A DNA stretch of 64,000 nucleotides from contig NC_089822.1 of NCBI RefSeq assembly GCF_035046505.1, forward strand, positions 84,179,659 to 84,243,658, in the 5' to 3' direction. The stretch is from Tiliqua scincoides. Taxonomy: Eukaryota; Chordata; Lepidosauria; Squamata; Scincidae. Position numbers and translations under genes: made by a program. A model generated the notes under the pieces. The model saw only the letters and a list, made by a program, of their open reading frames with translations, was not told the DNA's origin and did not search any database. Below are positions 14,301 through 29,300 of this stretch, one piece after another. How positions within the stretch are numbered: the stretch's first letter is position 1; each line of letters begins with the position of its first letter.

Positions 14301-17300
14301 ATTCTCTGCATCCTTCTTCACTAGAGAAAACACAGGACATACCTGGGTCTAAACCGACCTTTTTAGGAAAAAAAAAATCAAATAGAGCAACTAGGAATGT
14401 GGTTCTAGAGTGTTTTAAAAATTAAGAAATCTTTGGGTTCAGATGGTATCCATTCAAGAGTTCTGAAGAAACTAAAATGTGAGATTACTGATTTTCTAGC
14501 AAAAATATATAATTTTCCCTTTAAAATAGGCCCAATGCCAGAAACCTGGAATGTAGTCAATGTAACACCAATATGTAAACAGCTATCCAGGGAGGGAAAA
14601 TGGGAAATCACAGGCTGATCAGCTTAAGTCTGTTCTAGATAAACTGGTGGAAAGCATAATTAAAGATGAAATTATTAAGCATACAGAAGAATGGACCATG
14701 CTGAAGGAGAGTCAGCATGGTTTCTGCAAAGGTGCATTCTGCTCAATGACTTTTTAGAATGTTTTCAGTGTTGACGGGAACGCAGAGAGAAGTGATCCAG
14801 TTGGCACTGTATACTTGGACTTTGAAAAAGTTATTGGCAGACTACCTCACCAAAGAGTCTTGAGTAAACATAATAGCCAGCAGATAGGAGGAATAAATGG
14901 GTGATATTCACTGTGAAGGGAAGAAATTGGAGTTTCCAAAGGATTGGTACCAGTGCCAAAGATTTTAACTTGTTCATAAATGACATAAAATGGGGATTAA
15001 AAACAAAGCAAACATGTTTGTCAATGACACCAAACTATTCAGGATAGTAAAAGTCCAAGGAAATTGTGAAGTGCTCCGAAAGGACCTCTTCAAACTGAGT
15101 GGATGAGTAGTGAAAACACAACCATGGGTCAGTGTCAACAAGTATAAAGTACACTGGTGCAAAAAAATCCCAACTTCACATTTATACTGCTGGGATATGA
15201 ACTGTTGGTGTTGAGCGAGGAAAGAGATCTTGGGGTCATATTGGACAGCTCAATGAAAACATAAACCCAGTGTGCAGCAGCTTTGAAGAAGGCTAATTCC
15301 ATGCATGAGGTCACTTGGAAAAGGATCAAAAAATAAGAGCACTAATATTATATTGCCCCTTACAAATTTATGATGAGGCCACATTTGGAATACTGTGTAC
15401 AATTCTGGTTGCAACTACTCAAGAAAGATATTGTAGAGCTGGAAAAGATGCAAAATAAGGCAAGCAAAATGACCAGAGGACCAAGGCACCTGCCTTATAA
15501 GGAAAGGCGACAACATTTGGGAATTCTTTGTTTACAAAAAAAGATGATCGGGGGGGAGGGGTCATGTCCTTCCTGTACTGTGGCCAAGAAGTTATTCCTC
15601 AGTTATTCCTGTATGGGTGGGATACAGACACCTGAACTCTGGGAACAGGGGTTCCTAGCAGTCCTTTGTTCCTGTCACTTCTTTGCTGATGCTACAGTAG
15701 CACCTGTAAAGGATCATGGTGGTGCAGTATCCCTGTGTCATGGTGTGTGCGCATTGGTCCTGCCCCTGCGCCAATCACACTGGTGGTGCTTGTCTGGACA
15801 GACTTTGGATATGATGGATGCTGTGGCAGCATCTGTGCAACACTGGTATGGTGTCCCAATATGATTGGACCATAAGACACATTTGAAAAGAAAGTTTCCC
15901 ACAAGATCTGGAATTCATGGCAGGCATGTCTAATTGTTAAGTATAATTAGGCATTTGCAGATAAAATTATTTCATATACATCTAACTAATTTCATACCTC
16001 AACTACTTTGTCTAAAATTTTGAAGTGCATATTATGCAGGGGATGGACAGAGTGGATAGGGAGATGCTCTTTACACTCTCACATAACACCAGAACCAGGG
16101 GACATCCACTAAAATTGAGTGTCGGGAGAGTTAGAACAGACAAAAGAAAATATTTCTTTACTCAGTGTGTGGTTGGTCTGTGGAACTCCTTGCCACAGGA
16201 TGTGGTGATGGCGTCTAGCCTGGACACCTTTAAAAGGGGATTGGACAAGTTTCTGGAGGAAAAATCCATTATGGGGTACAAGCCATGATGTGTATGCGCA
16301 ACCTCCTGATTTTAGAAATGGGTTATGTCAGAATGCCAGATGCAAGGGAGGGCACCAGGATGAGGTCTCTTGTTATCTGGTGTGCTCCCTGGGGCATGTG
16401 GTGGGCAGCTGTGAGATATAGGAAGCTGGACTAGATGGGCCTATGGCCTGATCCAGTGGGGCTGTTCTTATGTTCTTATCATGTTAATATGCATGCAATC
16501 AAAGTGTCCAGACTGCAGGCAGGAGTTAAACTGTACCATAAAAAGGTTAATATCTTTCCAAGTTGCCACCTAAACTTTGCAGATTCACTTCAAGTGACAT
16601 ACTTGGCTATTCTAAGTATTCTAACAAAAACAATGAACCATCCATTTATCTGATAGCTATGGAAACCACTTTGGGAACTACTTTTGTTGAAAAGTGATAC
16701 ATATTCTTACTATTAATAAGAATAACAGTTGTATCTTTTGTAGCTTTTTAATTGGGGTTATCAATGGATACTATTCAGTTAAATACATTAAGGGTGCAAT
16801 CCTAACCTTGTATTAGGCCAGGAGGGTCACAAACATGCCGTAAAGCATGTTTGCGCCTCCTTGTATGTCAGCTGGGCTGGCGCAGGGACGAACGCAGGCC
16901 CACAGAGGTTGCATCCAGCCTCTGCGCTGACCAGGGAAGGGAAGGTTGCATCAGCCAAGCTCAGCCAATGCAGGGGTCTGGGGAGGGCGAGGAGGAGGCA
17001 GGCATTCCAGGGCAGGGTGAGGGCATTCCAGAGGGTGGGCAGTTGGGGAGCAGGAGGCAGGGCTGGGACCTGACAGTTATGCCAGATCCCAACCCCATTC
17101 CATGAGCAGTGCAGAGCAGCTCGAAGATGCTCCGTTCTCCTCAGACTTGTGCCACCTTCTGAGGTGGAGGAGATCCACTGGGGTTGTGGTGGCTTACCTG
17201 GGGTAAGGGAAAGAGTTTCCCCTTGCCTCCAGCTGAGCCTGTTCTGGCCCCAATCTTGCACTGGATACAGCGCAGGCCTCCTGGACTGCCTGGTCCAGTG

Positions 17301-20300
17301 CAAGATAGGAATACGTTGTAAATATTCTCCCTGTTTGAACGGTTGGTTCAAATTTGTTTCCATAACATTTCTTGGCTTAACACGTATAGAAGCTGCCAAA
17401 CAGTTCTTCCTCTCTCAGCCCACTTCCACTGAATATTTCAGACTGCCAGGGAGAAATGCTCATATTTGATTATCGCAGGTGTAAATATATTATGCAGTAC
17501 ATCCATGGCACATGCAGAGTTGTGGAATATTCTGTGATCTCACCATACACACAGAAATTAGTAGTGTACAAAAAAACCACATCCTAAGATGTGGTTTCAC
17601 CTAATTTCAGCTTTCATTACCACAACAAAATGTCTAGCGAATAAGGCTACAAATAAAAATTTGAGATGATGACCAAAAACAGAATTGTACAAAAGAAGCA
17701 TGTTTGATTGAACGGTGCTTGATTATATAGGCTGCACACTCCTTGTCTTCTGGTGCAACATTTAGCTACCCTAGCACAGAATTTTGAAATCTTTTGCTGC
17801 AGAGTGTACACAGTACTGAGTGTATGTACATCTGCACTGAAAAGATGCATATTTTCCTTTTTGTTCTAGTGATTCCTGAGCAGGAAAAGGGCCTTGGCAA
17901 CATTACCCCAGATATTTATTGCCTTCATGTTAAGGTTATAAGAGATGGAACCTTGGCTTTCCCCAAGTGTGAGCAGGATGCACAAACACAGCATACACAG
18001 CAGAGTCCTTTAAATGCAGCAGTTGTATTATAGAGCAAGGGTTTTCACAAGTAGAGTAGTCAGTAAACAATCCAAGTCATATACGATGAGCAGTCAGTCC
18101 GGTATTAACAAATCCAAATCAGCTTTCCACAATACACAGTCAAAGTTCAGTCCACAGTCAGTAACATATACATACATCTAGCCTCCAAAGTCTCAGGCAG
18201 CAGTTCAACAGTTGTCTCCCACTACACTCCTACTACTGCACTGGAGGTTCAGCAGACTAACCCTTAAGTACTCTGAATAGCCAATCAGTGTAGGCTCAGT
18301 TACTCTCAGGGTGTGGTAGTCACAGGTGCTGGTTGATTCAGCTGATTCAGCAGCCTGCACCTGTCCCTGAACCAATTTGTTAGCTGTGTTTCTGGCTTCC
18401 CCTGAACACAGACTTAACACTTCATTCTTATCCAATCAGAGGATGAAGACATAAACTTCAAAATGTGTTGATCATTTTACTATTACATATTTTTCTTGGC
18501 AAAGAAACGGGGAATGAACTGGCACAATTAACTGGGCTGCAGAAGGAAAAGGCACCAAAGGATTCTGCTCCAGGGCAATAAAGCTCACTCTACCCTGAGT
18601 CTTCCTGCCAAATTTCATGCAGGAAATCAGAACTGTTCATTTGGCAGCAGCCCCACAGCAACCTCTTTATTTCTATTTATGCAGTTTGATTAAGTACAGA
18701 TCAAGGAAATAATTATAGGCATGTATTTAGTCATGTCTGCTCAGTTGTCAGAAAGCTGTCTGCTACAGGACCAGACGCAGAAACTTTGTGGTATCTGGTT
18801 CATATCAGCCATTTCAGTAGAAACGTACACATACTAATACAGACAGTCTACTGTCCAAAACACTTTGCTTCTAAGCTGTTCTTAGGTTGTCATATAAAAG
18901 GCTTCTTGACAGAATTTTGCAACTAGGAGTTTAATACGCATGCATTTTCTGCCATCTTGTGGCCAAACAGTGTCAAGATTACCTCCTATTGTTTCCATTT
19001 TTAAAAAAATTTTGATCAAAAAAACCAGGGAGATACGGGAACATCACTTTAGCATGTTCCTTTCACATGAACAGAATATGGAAGGATTGATACTATTCTG
19101 TTCTCATGCGTTCATTGTTAATCCAAGAAATTTTTTCTGAAGATGTTACTTTCCCACAAACCTTCTGCATCTTTAAATGAATGAAAAATTCTCCATAAGC
19201 ATTTAGCCACAGTTATTAACAATGAGCCTAAACAAGAAGAGGTCCATACTGCTTCTAAAAAAAATGTTCAGGTACAAACTTCAATAGGCATCCAGGGGAC
19301 TATGAAATTCAGCCTGATTATCTTGGAGTTGGTTGATTTTCAATCTTATGCAACAATTTTGAAATAACTGGATATCCCTACAAGGCACGCATACAATCAC
19401 TAACTGATATTTCACTACTCTCTTGTGCAGGCTGAACACAGGCCCTGTCCGGGGGGGGGGGGGGAAGGATGGGCTTGACACTAATTTAGTAAAACCAAAA
19501 ATCCAGTCAGATTCACCAATAATATTGAACACTACCACACAGTCAATAGGGAAAAAAACAAAACATTAAATTTAGCAGGATATATGCCATGTACCCCAAT
19601 ACGGGAAATACTGCCAGAAGTAAATCTAGGTACTGCTGCTCTAATCCTAATGTCAAAACCACTGAGCATATGTGCACAGTTAGATGGGCAGCCCAAACCT
19701 AACCTGTGTTGAAACAGGCAGGGGTGCAAGTTAGGAGGTGCAATCTAGCGCAAGTTAGGAGGTGGCTGCTGTGCAACTCAGAGTAAAAGGATATTTTTAA
19801 CCTTACCCTGTGTGCACGCCAGCCACCCCTACCAGGCTACTTGGATCTGCACCAGTGAAACTGCTGATGCAAATCCAAGCAGCCCAGTGTTACTATCCGG
19901 CCTAAGTTGCCCAGGTTGGTCCCACCCCCCTTTCAAGCCTGGTCCACCTACTGCCCCTCCCTCTCCCACCCAAAAATGTCCCCATTCCACCCTCCCCCAA
20001 CCCTCTCAGTCAGGGCAAACTTACTAGGTGGTACGGGGCCTGACTTTGGCCTCTGGGAGCCAGCACACATCCATGTGCTAGCTCAGCCAACTCTAAAGGA
20101 GTGGCGAATATGCTATAAAGCACATTTGTGGCACTCCTGGGTTGGCACAAATCTGCCCTGGCCCATCTCCTCCTCTGGAATGTGTTCTAATATTTTCATT
20201 TTAAAAAATTAAAAGAAAAGACAAGAAAAGCATCAGAGGTTATACAAATAAGAACGTCTCACTGTTCAAGAAGCCAAGTACAAGTTCTTCAGAAGCACAA

Positions 20301-23300
20301 GTCACAGGTTTCAACAGTTTCTCTGTCTTCTGCTAGACCACCAGAATCACTTCACCTCTATACACTGCAGAATGGAGCAATTATAACATCAATATGGTCA
20401 GCAGTTTGAATGCAAGTAAAGCCATCACAAACATAAGGTTCTCCCATGCCACATAGCTCCTGTTCTCATAAGTTCCTGTTAGCATCAAATAAAAGTAGGA
20501 AAATGGCAAGTTTCAAACAGTTCTTAGTGTCAGAAACCATAAGATGCTGCCTGTAGAAAATTATACAGGGAAGTATTTCAATTCCTTCATATACCTGCCC
20601 ACCTTCAGCAGCTTTCATAGATCCCACAAGAATCCTCTCAGAATTCAGATATGAAGCAATAATTGCTGTTGTCAAAGGAACTTAAACGTTTCATAATTAA
20701 GAAAAACAGATTTGATGAGTTTATTTTTTCGTTGCTTTGTCCTTTTGCAGACCCCTAAGGCAAAGTTAATATATGGATGAAGATAAGGCAAATAAAACAC
20801 TAACTGAACTGGAGAGAACACTAACTGAACTTCTATACACTGATAGAAGAAGAAATTTCTCCATGAGATCTACAGCTAGGATGGAGTTATAGATTCAAAA
20901 ACAAACTAAGTTCTAAAATAAAGATGTCAGTAACACCATGTGATGAATGGAAAGTTTACCAAGAAAAGAGTCAACCAGAGAAGAACACCTGATCTTAGCT
21001 TACACAGACCCACTGCTGTATTACAGCACTGGAGGCCACTGAAGCAGGACATCTGTAATCTCCATGACTGAACAATTTGTACATGACAGCTCTACAGAAG
21101 ATAGCCTGGGAGTCAAATGCTGAATCTTTCTGCAGTTTCAGATAGATTTACCCCCTGCTTGCCAAAACTGAACATAAGCTACAGGAATAACCTAAGCCAG
21201 TGCTATTCAAATTGGGGCGTCGTGACGCCCCAGCCTGAGGGCCCTGGTCTCTGCCCCTTTTAGGGGCAGGGGCAGCCTAGAGGCGGGGGGAAGGCAGTGG
21301 CTTCCGCTTTAGCGGGGGCGGGGCACGATCGCTCCGCATCCACTTTCCTTGCTGCAGGGAGCCCTGCCAGAAGTCGCGCCGGGCTCCCTGCACCCCAGGG
21401 AGGCTGTAGGAGGCTCAGGTAAGTGCACCCAAACCCCTGCAGCCCCCTGAGCGGCGCGATCCTGGGGATCACGCCCCTGCCTTCCCCCGCCTCCGCTGCC
21501 TCTTCCCCCTGCAAAGACTTACTGGCTCTCAAACTCTCCCAGAGAGTTTGATAACCACTGACCTAAGCTGACATTTGAGGTCAAAGAGAAAAATAAATCC
21601 TTGAAGCCCAGTGCCACCAACAGTTGACACCTTGCAGTTTGCTTGCTGACTCTCACATAATTCAGATGTGGAGCTCTGTAGTATCAATACAGTGAAGGTG
21701 CTTCCTAATAATCTGGGGTGAACCAAGTTCATTGGCCTCCTCAAAGGGAGCAAAAGCTGCTTTGAATCACAGTTTCTCCAAAGTCAAACAGTTCTTTGCC
21801 ATGGCATCTAACAAAAGTCAACCTTCAATGTACTTTGTTCAGTAAAGTAAATGTAGAGATCATCACTATGTAGAAGGAAATAAAAACCCAGAGCATAAAG
21901 CTGCACTAAATGCTCCTTTTATTCTACTGCAGCAAATGCTTGATTGTGTCTTTTAACCTTCGAATGCTATCCTTATACATTTTAAATTGTAGGATTGGGA
22001 GACTGAACATTCCTCATGCAACTGAAAGGCCTATGACATGTCACAGATTGAAAGGCAAGGCCCCATTTCAGTGCCTGTCCACTGCAGTTTCACCCTACCT
22101 TCTCTTATGTTTAGCTCTCCTTTTACCACCAAGGTCCCAGAACTTTTATCATCTCTTCCCTGTAGCATTCCCATTGCTTTCCCCAATAACACCCCACTTG
22201 GCACTGCAAACTCCCACTAAATTCTGGCTCTCTCTCAGTCTCCCCTTCCCAATATTTCCATGGATCTCTCTCCTACCACCTAGATCTTTTCATCCCCCTT
22301 CCCCGCTACTCTAGTGCAGATTTATAAACATACAGAAAAAAATTACAGTCATTATCTTACATAGGAACATAACTAAGGTGGTGCCCAACCCTACCCTCTG
22401 GCCCTCATAATCTAATTATTTTAAGAACCAAGCCTGCTTGCTGCATAGCCCCCCCCCCCCCCAAGGACTGTGTTGAATTGGAATGAAATTATTCAATTGC
22501 ATTCAGCACCTGTAGTGGCCAAAGGTGGTATATGCCCGATTTATTCCAGGTCTACCAGCAACAATATATACCACATACAGCCACTAGAGATGCTGAATGT
22601 AATGCAATGGAATGGAATAATGTCATTCTATTACATTGTGTTATATTCAGCACCTCTAGTGACTGAATGCAGTATATACTAATGCTGGGAGACCCACAAG
22701 TGGGTCTTTGGAGTTTCAGTTCCAGTACCTTTATTGGCATACAGTTAAGAAGTCATTAAACGCTTTCATACATCTAGAGATTCATTTGCTAATAACATAC
22801 CAACCTACAGTTAACTCCCATAACTTACTCCCATAATAACTCCATAACTTTGGAGTTATTTTTAGCCCCAAGTGACTTGGAAACCACATGGTTTGATCGC
22901 ATGAAGGTAAGAAATTTGATTTTTGGCACTTTCTACATTTTAAATGCATTTAAATGGCAACCTTGGTATCTGTGGTGAGTTAAAATCTGTGGATGCCGGA
23001 TCTACAGATAACAAGGTCAATCAGCAGATACATACATAACATTTAAGTGTTTAGGAAGGGTTATGCCTAGAATTCCCCTAAAGAAGATACAACTTCCATT
23101 GAAAGAAGGAGGATCTGGATTCTCAGATCTCAGTCTACAATGGACACTCACTTAACAATGAGTTCTCAATACAATGGACTCACTGTATAGTGAACCTTAT
23201 TTCACTTTACAATGGGTTCACAACTACCATCAGCAGGACCTTGTGAGTGATAAATAAATACAATCAGCTATGAAAATAGGATTGTCTCAGTAACATCTCA

Positions 23301-26300
23301 ACCAATAGCAGTGTATATCATCATGGCTGTGCATACTGAGGGAAGATGAGACTCGTCAGCCTGGGAAGGCAGCTCATCTGAGAGAAGGAAAACTCTGATC
23401 CCAAACCTCCACTGCCTTGTGTCTACATCCAGTTATGGAAAAGGCTTCAGGAGTCAACCCTGAGGCAAAATCCGGAGCCAGAGTCCCTGAGGCAGTTCAT
23501 GGCTGAACACAGTCCCATTCTGGCAACTCCTGCGACGCCGCTGGAACCAACCGTATTGGCCTCTGCCTTTCCATTGGACCATTTCAGCGACATGGAGAGG
23601 GGGGATTTGCTGCATGGGTAACAGCCTATCCTCCATACCTACTTTACCCAGGCTTTGCGCACTGGAGAGGACACTCTGTTCCAGAACCACCATTCAGAGC
23701 ATGACACCATAGTCTTCCGAGACTGAAGGATGCCAACAAGAATACTGAGGGAAGGATACAGCCTTATAATTGGTGTTTTATAATTACAACATTCTATAAA
23801 CTGATACCCAATGGTTGCTATGATACACATGGGCCCTAAAGAGCACAGTAGGCACCTTTTAAATCACTTTTAGAGAAGGATGTCAGGCTTTTGGCATCCC
23901 AAGCCCTGAATTGTTATAAGCCAGGATGTGGCAGGAGGGGCCTTGATGTCCAGGCCTGGTATGAAATGTAATTAAAGGAACAGCAGCACTGTATATGTAT
24001 GCTAATGCAATCAACTGCACCTGTTGCAGGTGGGTGTCAGGTGGCTTGGGGAGGGAGGAATGGTGCAATGCACCACTAGACAGCCAATCAGAGTGGGTCA
24101 CAAGACTGTCTTGTGACTATGAGGTCGCCCTACTCTGATTGGCTGGCCCCAGTATATATAGGGGCAAGAACAGACACCAAATGTGGGTTGCTGTGGTGGA
24201 GTTTCTGTGTGTCATGCTGCTGGTTTGTTCTGTGACTTGGACTGCTTATCGTGACTGTGCCTCTCTGAATCCCTGACTTCTGAACCGTTTGACTGACTAC
24301 TCTTATGCCTGTTCCTTTACCAATACATGCTTCTGCAACAAACAAGCCTGTGCCTGCTTCTCTGGCTCTGTTTGGGATCGCCTGCTTCTTGTGCTATCTG
24401 CCTACACTCCCGTGCCACTCTGCTATCGGGAAAGCAAGGGCTATCCTCCCCTGCTGCCCTGACAAAGGAAATAGATTAGTTCTGTGGCAGAAACTTCAAA
24501 TTTCAATGTCTTGGAACCAATTACCACCACCACCCCAAATTATTGGGTTCACATTACAATATTTTCATAATACAGTGGTGAATCCAGAAAAGTGAGTTTC
24601 CACTGTATACCATGAGGTATACTTTCTAACTTCCTCCAACTATCAGGATCATTCTCCAAATTATAGTAAGCCATCTTGGGCTATTTGGGAAACCTCTTAC
24701 CTGGTACCTCTATCTAAATCAGGGGTGCCCAAACCCAGGCCCTGGGGCCACATGCGGCCCTCAAGGCCTCTCAATGCGGCCCTCAGGGAGCCCCAGTCTC
24801 CAATGAGCCTCTGGCCCTCCAGAGATTTGTTGGAGCCCATGCTGGCCCAACGCAACTGCTCTCAGCATGAGGGCAACTGTTTGACCTCTCGTGTGAGGGC
24901 TCCCTCCACTGCTTGCTGTTTCACCTCTGTGATGCAGTAGCGGCAGCAAAGGAAAGGCCAGCCTTGCTTTGTGCAAGGCCTTCTATAGGCTTTAAGCTAT
25001 TGCAAGACCTTCATTCATTCATTCATATAAGTTCATCTTTAATATATTCATTTATGTAAACTTATGTAAATTTATTCAAATTTTAAATGTAAATTAATTC
25101 TTTTTTCCCCTGGTCCCCGACACAGTGTCAGAGAGACGATGTGGCCCTCCTGCCAAAAACTTTGGACACCCCTGATCTAAATGGATGATGTTGGGGTCCA
25201 CATGGGTAAAAACAGATAGAGTTCCACCTACAATTTCTTCAAACAGGTATTTGTCAACCACAATTTCTAGGGAATACAAATTTGATCCATTTACCCATGC
25301 TAAATTACCATTATGGGCTAATCCCAAATTAAAAATAGGAAAGAAATGTTTTTGTTTGGAAGACCTGAATGTATAATTTTTATTTTGGACGAATTAATTG
25401 GTCAATGTCAAGAGTGTCTCTCTTTCATTAGGTTGCATACAAATTTGATTTGCCAGTATCAGCTGAATTGCAATACAGGTGTGCCCCGGTATACGCAAGG
25501 GTTCCATTCCAGAACCCCCGTGGTTAACTGAAACTGTGGATATCCAGGGACACCCCACCCTGAACCCAGCCAGAACTGTACTCCAGTCGGGGCCAGAAGC
25601 TTTTCTGGTCTCGGCAGGCTTCAGAATGGCCATCTGGGTAAAAACAAAAATGAAGTGACTTTTCTGCCCTTATAGGGCATCCTAAAGCACAGGGAAGCCC
25701 TCCAGGGGCTTCCCTGGGCCTTAGAATGTTTTATAAGGCATGAAACTGGAAGTCGCTTTTTAGCCCAAACAGTCACTCTGAAACCCGCAGAGGCCGCAAA
25801 TGGACACATGCAGCACCTGTGGGTCTCAGAAAAGTATCAGGAGGGGAGCAGAGCTTCCTTTGTCTCCAGAGGGGATGTGCAAGGGGTGGGGCAGATCTGA
25901 TCCACAATTAACTGCAACCATGGATACGGGATCCAGGTTTTTACAATTGGAACACTTATTAGTGACTAAATTTGGGTCAGCAGCATTATCTGCTTTTTAA
26001 CCACCTCTAATTCTAGAAATCCTTATTGAACCAACTCAGAAAAAGATGCCTACAACATTTCATCTAACCTGTGCAAAATTGCTCAAGCCATTATAATTGG
26101 ATCTTAAATTGCAACTGATTCAGCAAAAAATATTTTTAGAATCTACTGGACATTACAACGCCTTTATAGTAAAGGGTCTGTCAGAGAATTTAACTGTTGG
26201 CATTATGGTGAATCTCAAGTAAATTGTATGCAAACATATATATTGTGGTCTTGAAGTGATTCAGTACTTTTGGGTGGAAGTTCTTTGTCTTATTAATCAT

Positions 26301-29300
26301 ATATTCCAGTAATTGCTTTTATCTGTCAACACTTAATGTTCTTTTAAATTATTTATTTATTTTGTTGATGTTATTAGCAGGACAACAGAAATGGAATGAA
26401 CTCTTTGAACATTACTATAGGCAGTATAAGACTTGTACTAAAATGTTGGAAAGATAAGTGCAATCCCCCACTATATTCCAGTGGACTAAGGACCTTTTAA
26501 CTCCACCAACATTTGAATCTATGACTTATAGAAGACAACTGTGTATAGATGTATTTTTGGATATCTGGAAGCTCTTTTTAGAAGCTGATGCATAAACTAT
26601 TTACTAATATCTATTTTATAGATTGCTATGTTTATATCACTGGTTCCCAAACTTTTTCAACTGGCAGCTCCCCTTTGACCTACTGGGCCATTGGCTGAGG
26701 CTCCTCATTAGGGCTACAATCCTATACATTTGTAATGGTCCTGGACCCACCTCCTGGGTTACGGACCTTAACTCCTTTTCTATAAGACAGGAGAAAAGAC
26801 TGGATGGGGTGGGGAGCACTCAGTTCCTTCATACAATGACAAACAACCAACAAGGGTTACAAACAACTTCCCACTTTTTTAACAATAATAAGACCCCCCA
26901 CATTCACAATTCACAGAAAGGTCATTTAAAAGAATACCAGAGAAGCATATTTCCATTCACAAGTTTCACACTGCTTCATTCTCCTAACTAATGTGGTACT
27001 CCTTCCTCCCCTTTCTTTTATACTCCAACTAATCAGCTGACCACATCCCTCCCTTCAGTAATCCCAGCCTTACACCAGAACATAGGAACAGCCCCACTGG
27101 ATCAGGCCCATCTAGTCCAGCTTCCTGTATTTGACAGCGGTCCACCAAATGCCCCAGCTGAACAGAATAATTACAACTTCACAAACCCAGTCAAGGTCTT
27201 AAAGGGGCCAGCACATTACAACATTGTATAGGGTGGTGGGTTTTTCCACAAGGATTCCATGGCTCCCCTGGCTGGTTTCCACAGCTCCCAAGGGAGCTAC
27301 GGCTCACAGTTTGGAAATCACTGGTGCATATTATGCATTATTTTTTCTTTTCTTTTTACCCTCTTGTTCTTCTTTCTGTTTATTTCTTTTTCAGGATTTG
27401 TTGCTTTTACTGCTATTGTACTGTCCACAAATAAGGGGAGGGCATGGGAAGTTTGGCCCAAGTCTGCAATTTGCAACTTTTGCCAAGTTTTGCCAAGATT
27501 CTACTAAAAGAGCCTCATCAACCCTCATTGCAGAGTCCATTTCATCAGTTCTTCTCAATCTTTTATTAGGATTCTGTGGATTTCAGAAAGAGTTCTGAAT
27601 CTCAGAAGGATTTCATCATGTTAACTAAAGTTTACAGAGATTCAGGCAAGGTGTGGCCAAGGCTTTCCTTGAGATTTTGCTGGAAATTAACTAGCAGGTT
27701 CACCAGAGTTTCAAATGCTGCTTCCAGAACAAATCAAAAGTGCAAACAAATTATGAAAGGACAATTAAATAAAACATTTCTACTGCAACTACTTACTGAC
27801 TAATTGATTCAACTGCTATCTTCTCTTCGCCACCATCAGCCTCCTCATCAGAGTCAGCCCCACACTCACCTTGAAATAAAATATCAATGTAAGACACCAT
27901 GGCTAACCAGCATTTTCCTGCCTTATTAATGCCCTTATGACTGCCAAGTGAAGAGACACAGCCCGCCTGCTTAGGTGGGAGCTTGACAGAAACTATTTGA
28001 AGTTGAAATGAAGTCACTGACAGAGATCCCAGGTTTGCAGCTGCCTGAAGATACCCTGCCATGTTCCAAGGGTAGATGTTGTGGAGCAGGGAGAAAAGAA
28101 AAAGAACTATTCTGCTTCTTTAAAGACTAACATTGGCTACCTGGATATTTATGTGCTCCTCCAGGAGGAGCTAATCTGTTTTATTTCCAAATATACAATA
28201 CAAATCACATCATAAATTTCCAGGACCTTTCTCCTCACAAGGAAACTGCCCTTCTAACAGGCTGCCCCTGAACTTTCTACCATTTGGGACAGTTTTCTCC
28301 CTTAAAAAGTCCAGGCTTTGATAAGCACTGCTCTACCATTTTAGAATAAAACAACATATTTTTAAGCTTTAGTTCTATGCACACTTATCTAAACACAGTG
28401 CAACTTACTTCGGAGTAAGCATGCACCAATTTGCACTGTTACATAGCACAATATTATATACTATGAAGGAGCTCACCTTCAAGAATTTTCAATAACTTCT
28501 TCTCAGACATAAGTTCCAATTGTTCAAGACAAAGCTTTTTGATTTCTTCTGTAGAACAACCCTAGGAAAAGTAAAGCCAAAAAGAAAAGAAAAAGAAAAG
28601 AAACAATCATTTAAAAAAAGAATTTGGACAAGTCCTCCATCTGATTTCTTGTTTTACCAAAATGAATCTTCTCAAATTCTTAGAAAACATAGGGTTAGTG
28701 TAGATCTAATAGCTAGCTGCTTGGTAACCATGGTTATTGAAAGCTAGCCTTGGAAATGAAGATGCCCTCCTTACCACAAGTAATTTCCCTTCCTGGAGTA
28801 AAATCAACCTGTAAACATGGTTAAGCAATTTGTGAGCAGCAATATTAACTATGGTTAAGGCTAGCCAGAGTTTTTCTTAAACGATGCTCTGAAATGCTTT
28901 TCAGGGAGAGTTGCACAGCCATGGAGCAACCATCAAAAAAAAAAAAAAAAGCCCTGACCCTGGTATTTGCCAGACACGTCTCTATCAATAGTGGACCAGA
29001 GACCAGGTGCTCAGTAGATCTCGAAGACTGGGCAGGATGGCATGGAAAATGAATGTTTTCCCACTGTGGGAGGGGGTGGAAGAAGCAGATAGGCTAATAA
29101 ACAATGCTTGGTGACTAGTAACATTTGCAGATTTATTTGCTGCTTTATGGTATCTTCAGTGTCCAGTGGAGCTGCCCAGTTATCTCTGTCCTGCTAAGAA
29201 GAATTGCAAACACAAACTATTCCAAAGGCAGGGGAACTGCCTGTTTCCTGCTCCAGATCTTACAAGGAAAAATAAAAAATCTTCACCTTCAAAAACACTG

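Larger units (their letters stand above)
12399..27796 (-). other. CAAP1 intron 4 (15.4 kb)
   Basis: No host gene is seen. It is filled in part by a CR1-like LINE (14215-16480), MITEs, two solo LTRs (17928, 23881), hAT elements (21198, 24720, 26638) and a LINE-tailed element (23345). I see nothing nameable in 12400-14200, 18480-19700, 20220-21190 or 21570-22900. Confidence 0.75.

Noticed and set aside
16827-17399. 190-codon minus-strand open frame
   Set aside because: Lies in a GC-rich MITE and its flank; no recognisable domain, and low stop density follows from base composition.
21910-22314. 134-codon open frame in a pyrimidine-rich tract
   Set aside because: Low-complexity, Leu/Pro/Ser-rich translation with no splice context or similarity that I can see.
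24080-24146. Bacterial-type terminator or operator palindrome
   Set aside because: It is the CCAAT dyad inside an LTR of a vertebrate retroelement.
26800-27240. Intact LINE between 26.6 and 27.3 kb
   Set aside because: Only a CR1-like 3' tail fragment is present within a hAT element; no RT motifs.
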